Both the position numbers and the translations under genes were made by a program. From Deltaproteobacteria bacterium (lineage in GTDB: Bacteria > Desulfobacterota > DSM-4660 > Desulfatiglandales > Desulfatiglandaceae), in the NCBI GenBank assembly GCA_019313765.1, contig JAFDAP010000131.1:1-5843 (forward strand): a DNA stretch of 5,843 nt, written 5' to 3'. Below the pieces are notes generated by a model. That model ran no database searches, had not been told where the DNA came from, and saw only the letters and a program-made list of their open reading frames with translations. Shown piece after piece: positions 5,835 to 5,843 of this stretch. Position 1 is the stretch's first letter; every line of letters begins with the position of its first letter.

Positions 5835-5843
5835 AAAGAAACC

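Overview
The window looks like part of a catabolic acyl-CoA gene cluster from an anaerobic bacterium of moderate GC content, most plausibly a Desulfobacterota (sulfate-reducer-like) or similar lineage. That placement is an inference. It rests on a DmdC-type acyl-CoA dehydrogenase of about 600 residues, an adenosylcobalamin-dependent acyl-CoA mutase split into two subunits, and A-rich/GGTTCA-type intergenic repeats. No taxonomic marker gene is present. All four coding regions lie on the + strand.

Layout: (1) from the left edge to 1099, a thiolase lacking its N-terminus because the window starts inside it; (2) 1100-1485, a gene-free stretch filled by a 327-bp repeat element bounded by 16-nt perfect inverted repeats; (3) 1486-3333, a 615-residue acyl-CoA dehydrogenase; (4) 3424-5094, the large (catalytic) subunit of a methylmalonyl-CoA-mutase-family enzyme; (5) 5182-5589, its separate B12-binding small subunit; (6) 5590-5843, a second inverted-repeat element, a small hairpin, and a Shine-Dalgarno sequence at the very end that probably serves a gene starting just beyond the window.

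Together the genes suggest a route in which a B12 mutase rearranges the carbon skeleton of an acyl-CoA, a flavin dehydrogenase introduces a double bond, and a thiolase releases acetyl-CoA or another acyl-CoA. The acyl-CoA hydratase and hydroxyacyl-CoA dehydrogenase such a route would need, an electron-transfer flavoprotein and a MeaB/ArgK-type mutase chaperone are not in the window.

The most interesting point is the mutase. Its fold markers and the B12 site of its partner are intact, but several substrate-pocket positions that are near-invariant in known acyl-CoA mutases are changed. By manual alignment the methylmalonyl-CoA mutase positions Arg82, Thr85, Arg87, Tyr89, Gln197 and His244 become Thr, Met, Gln, Val, Met and Gly. 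This does not fit methylmalonyl-CoA mutase and points to a different, possibly undescribed, substrate.
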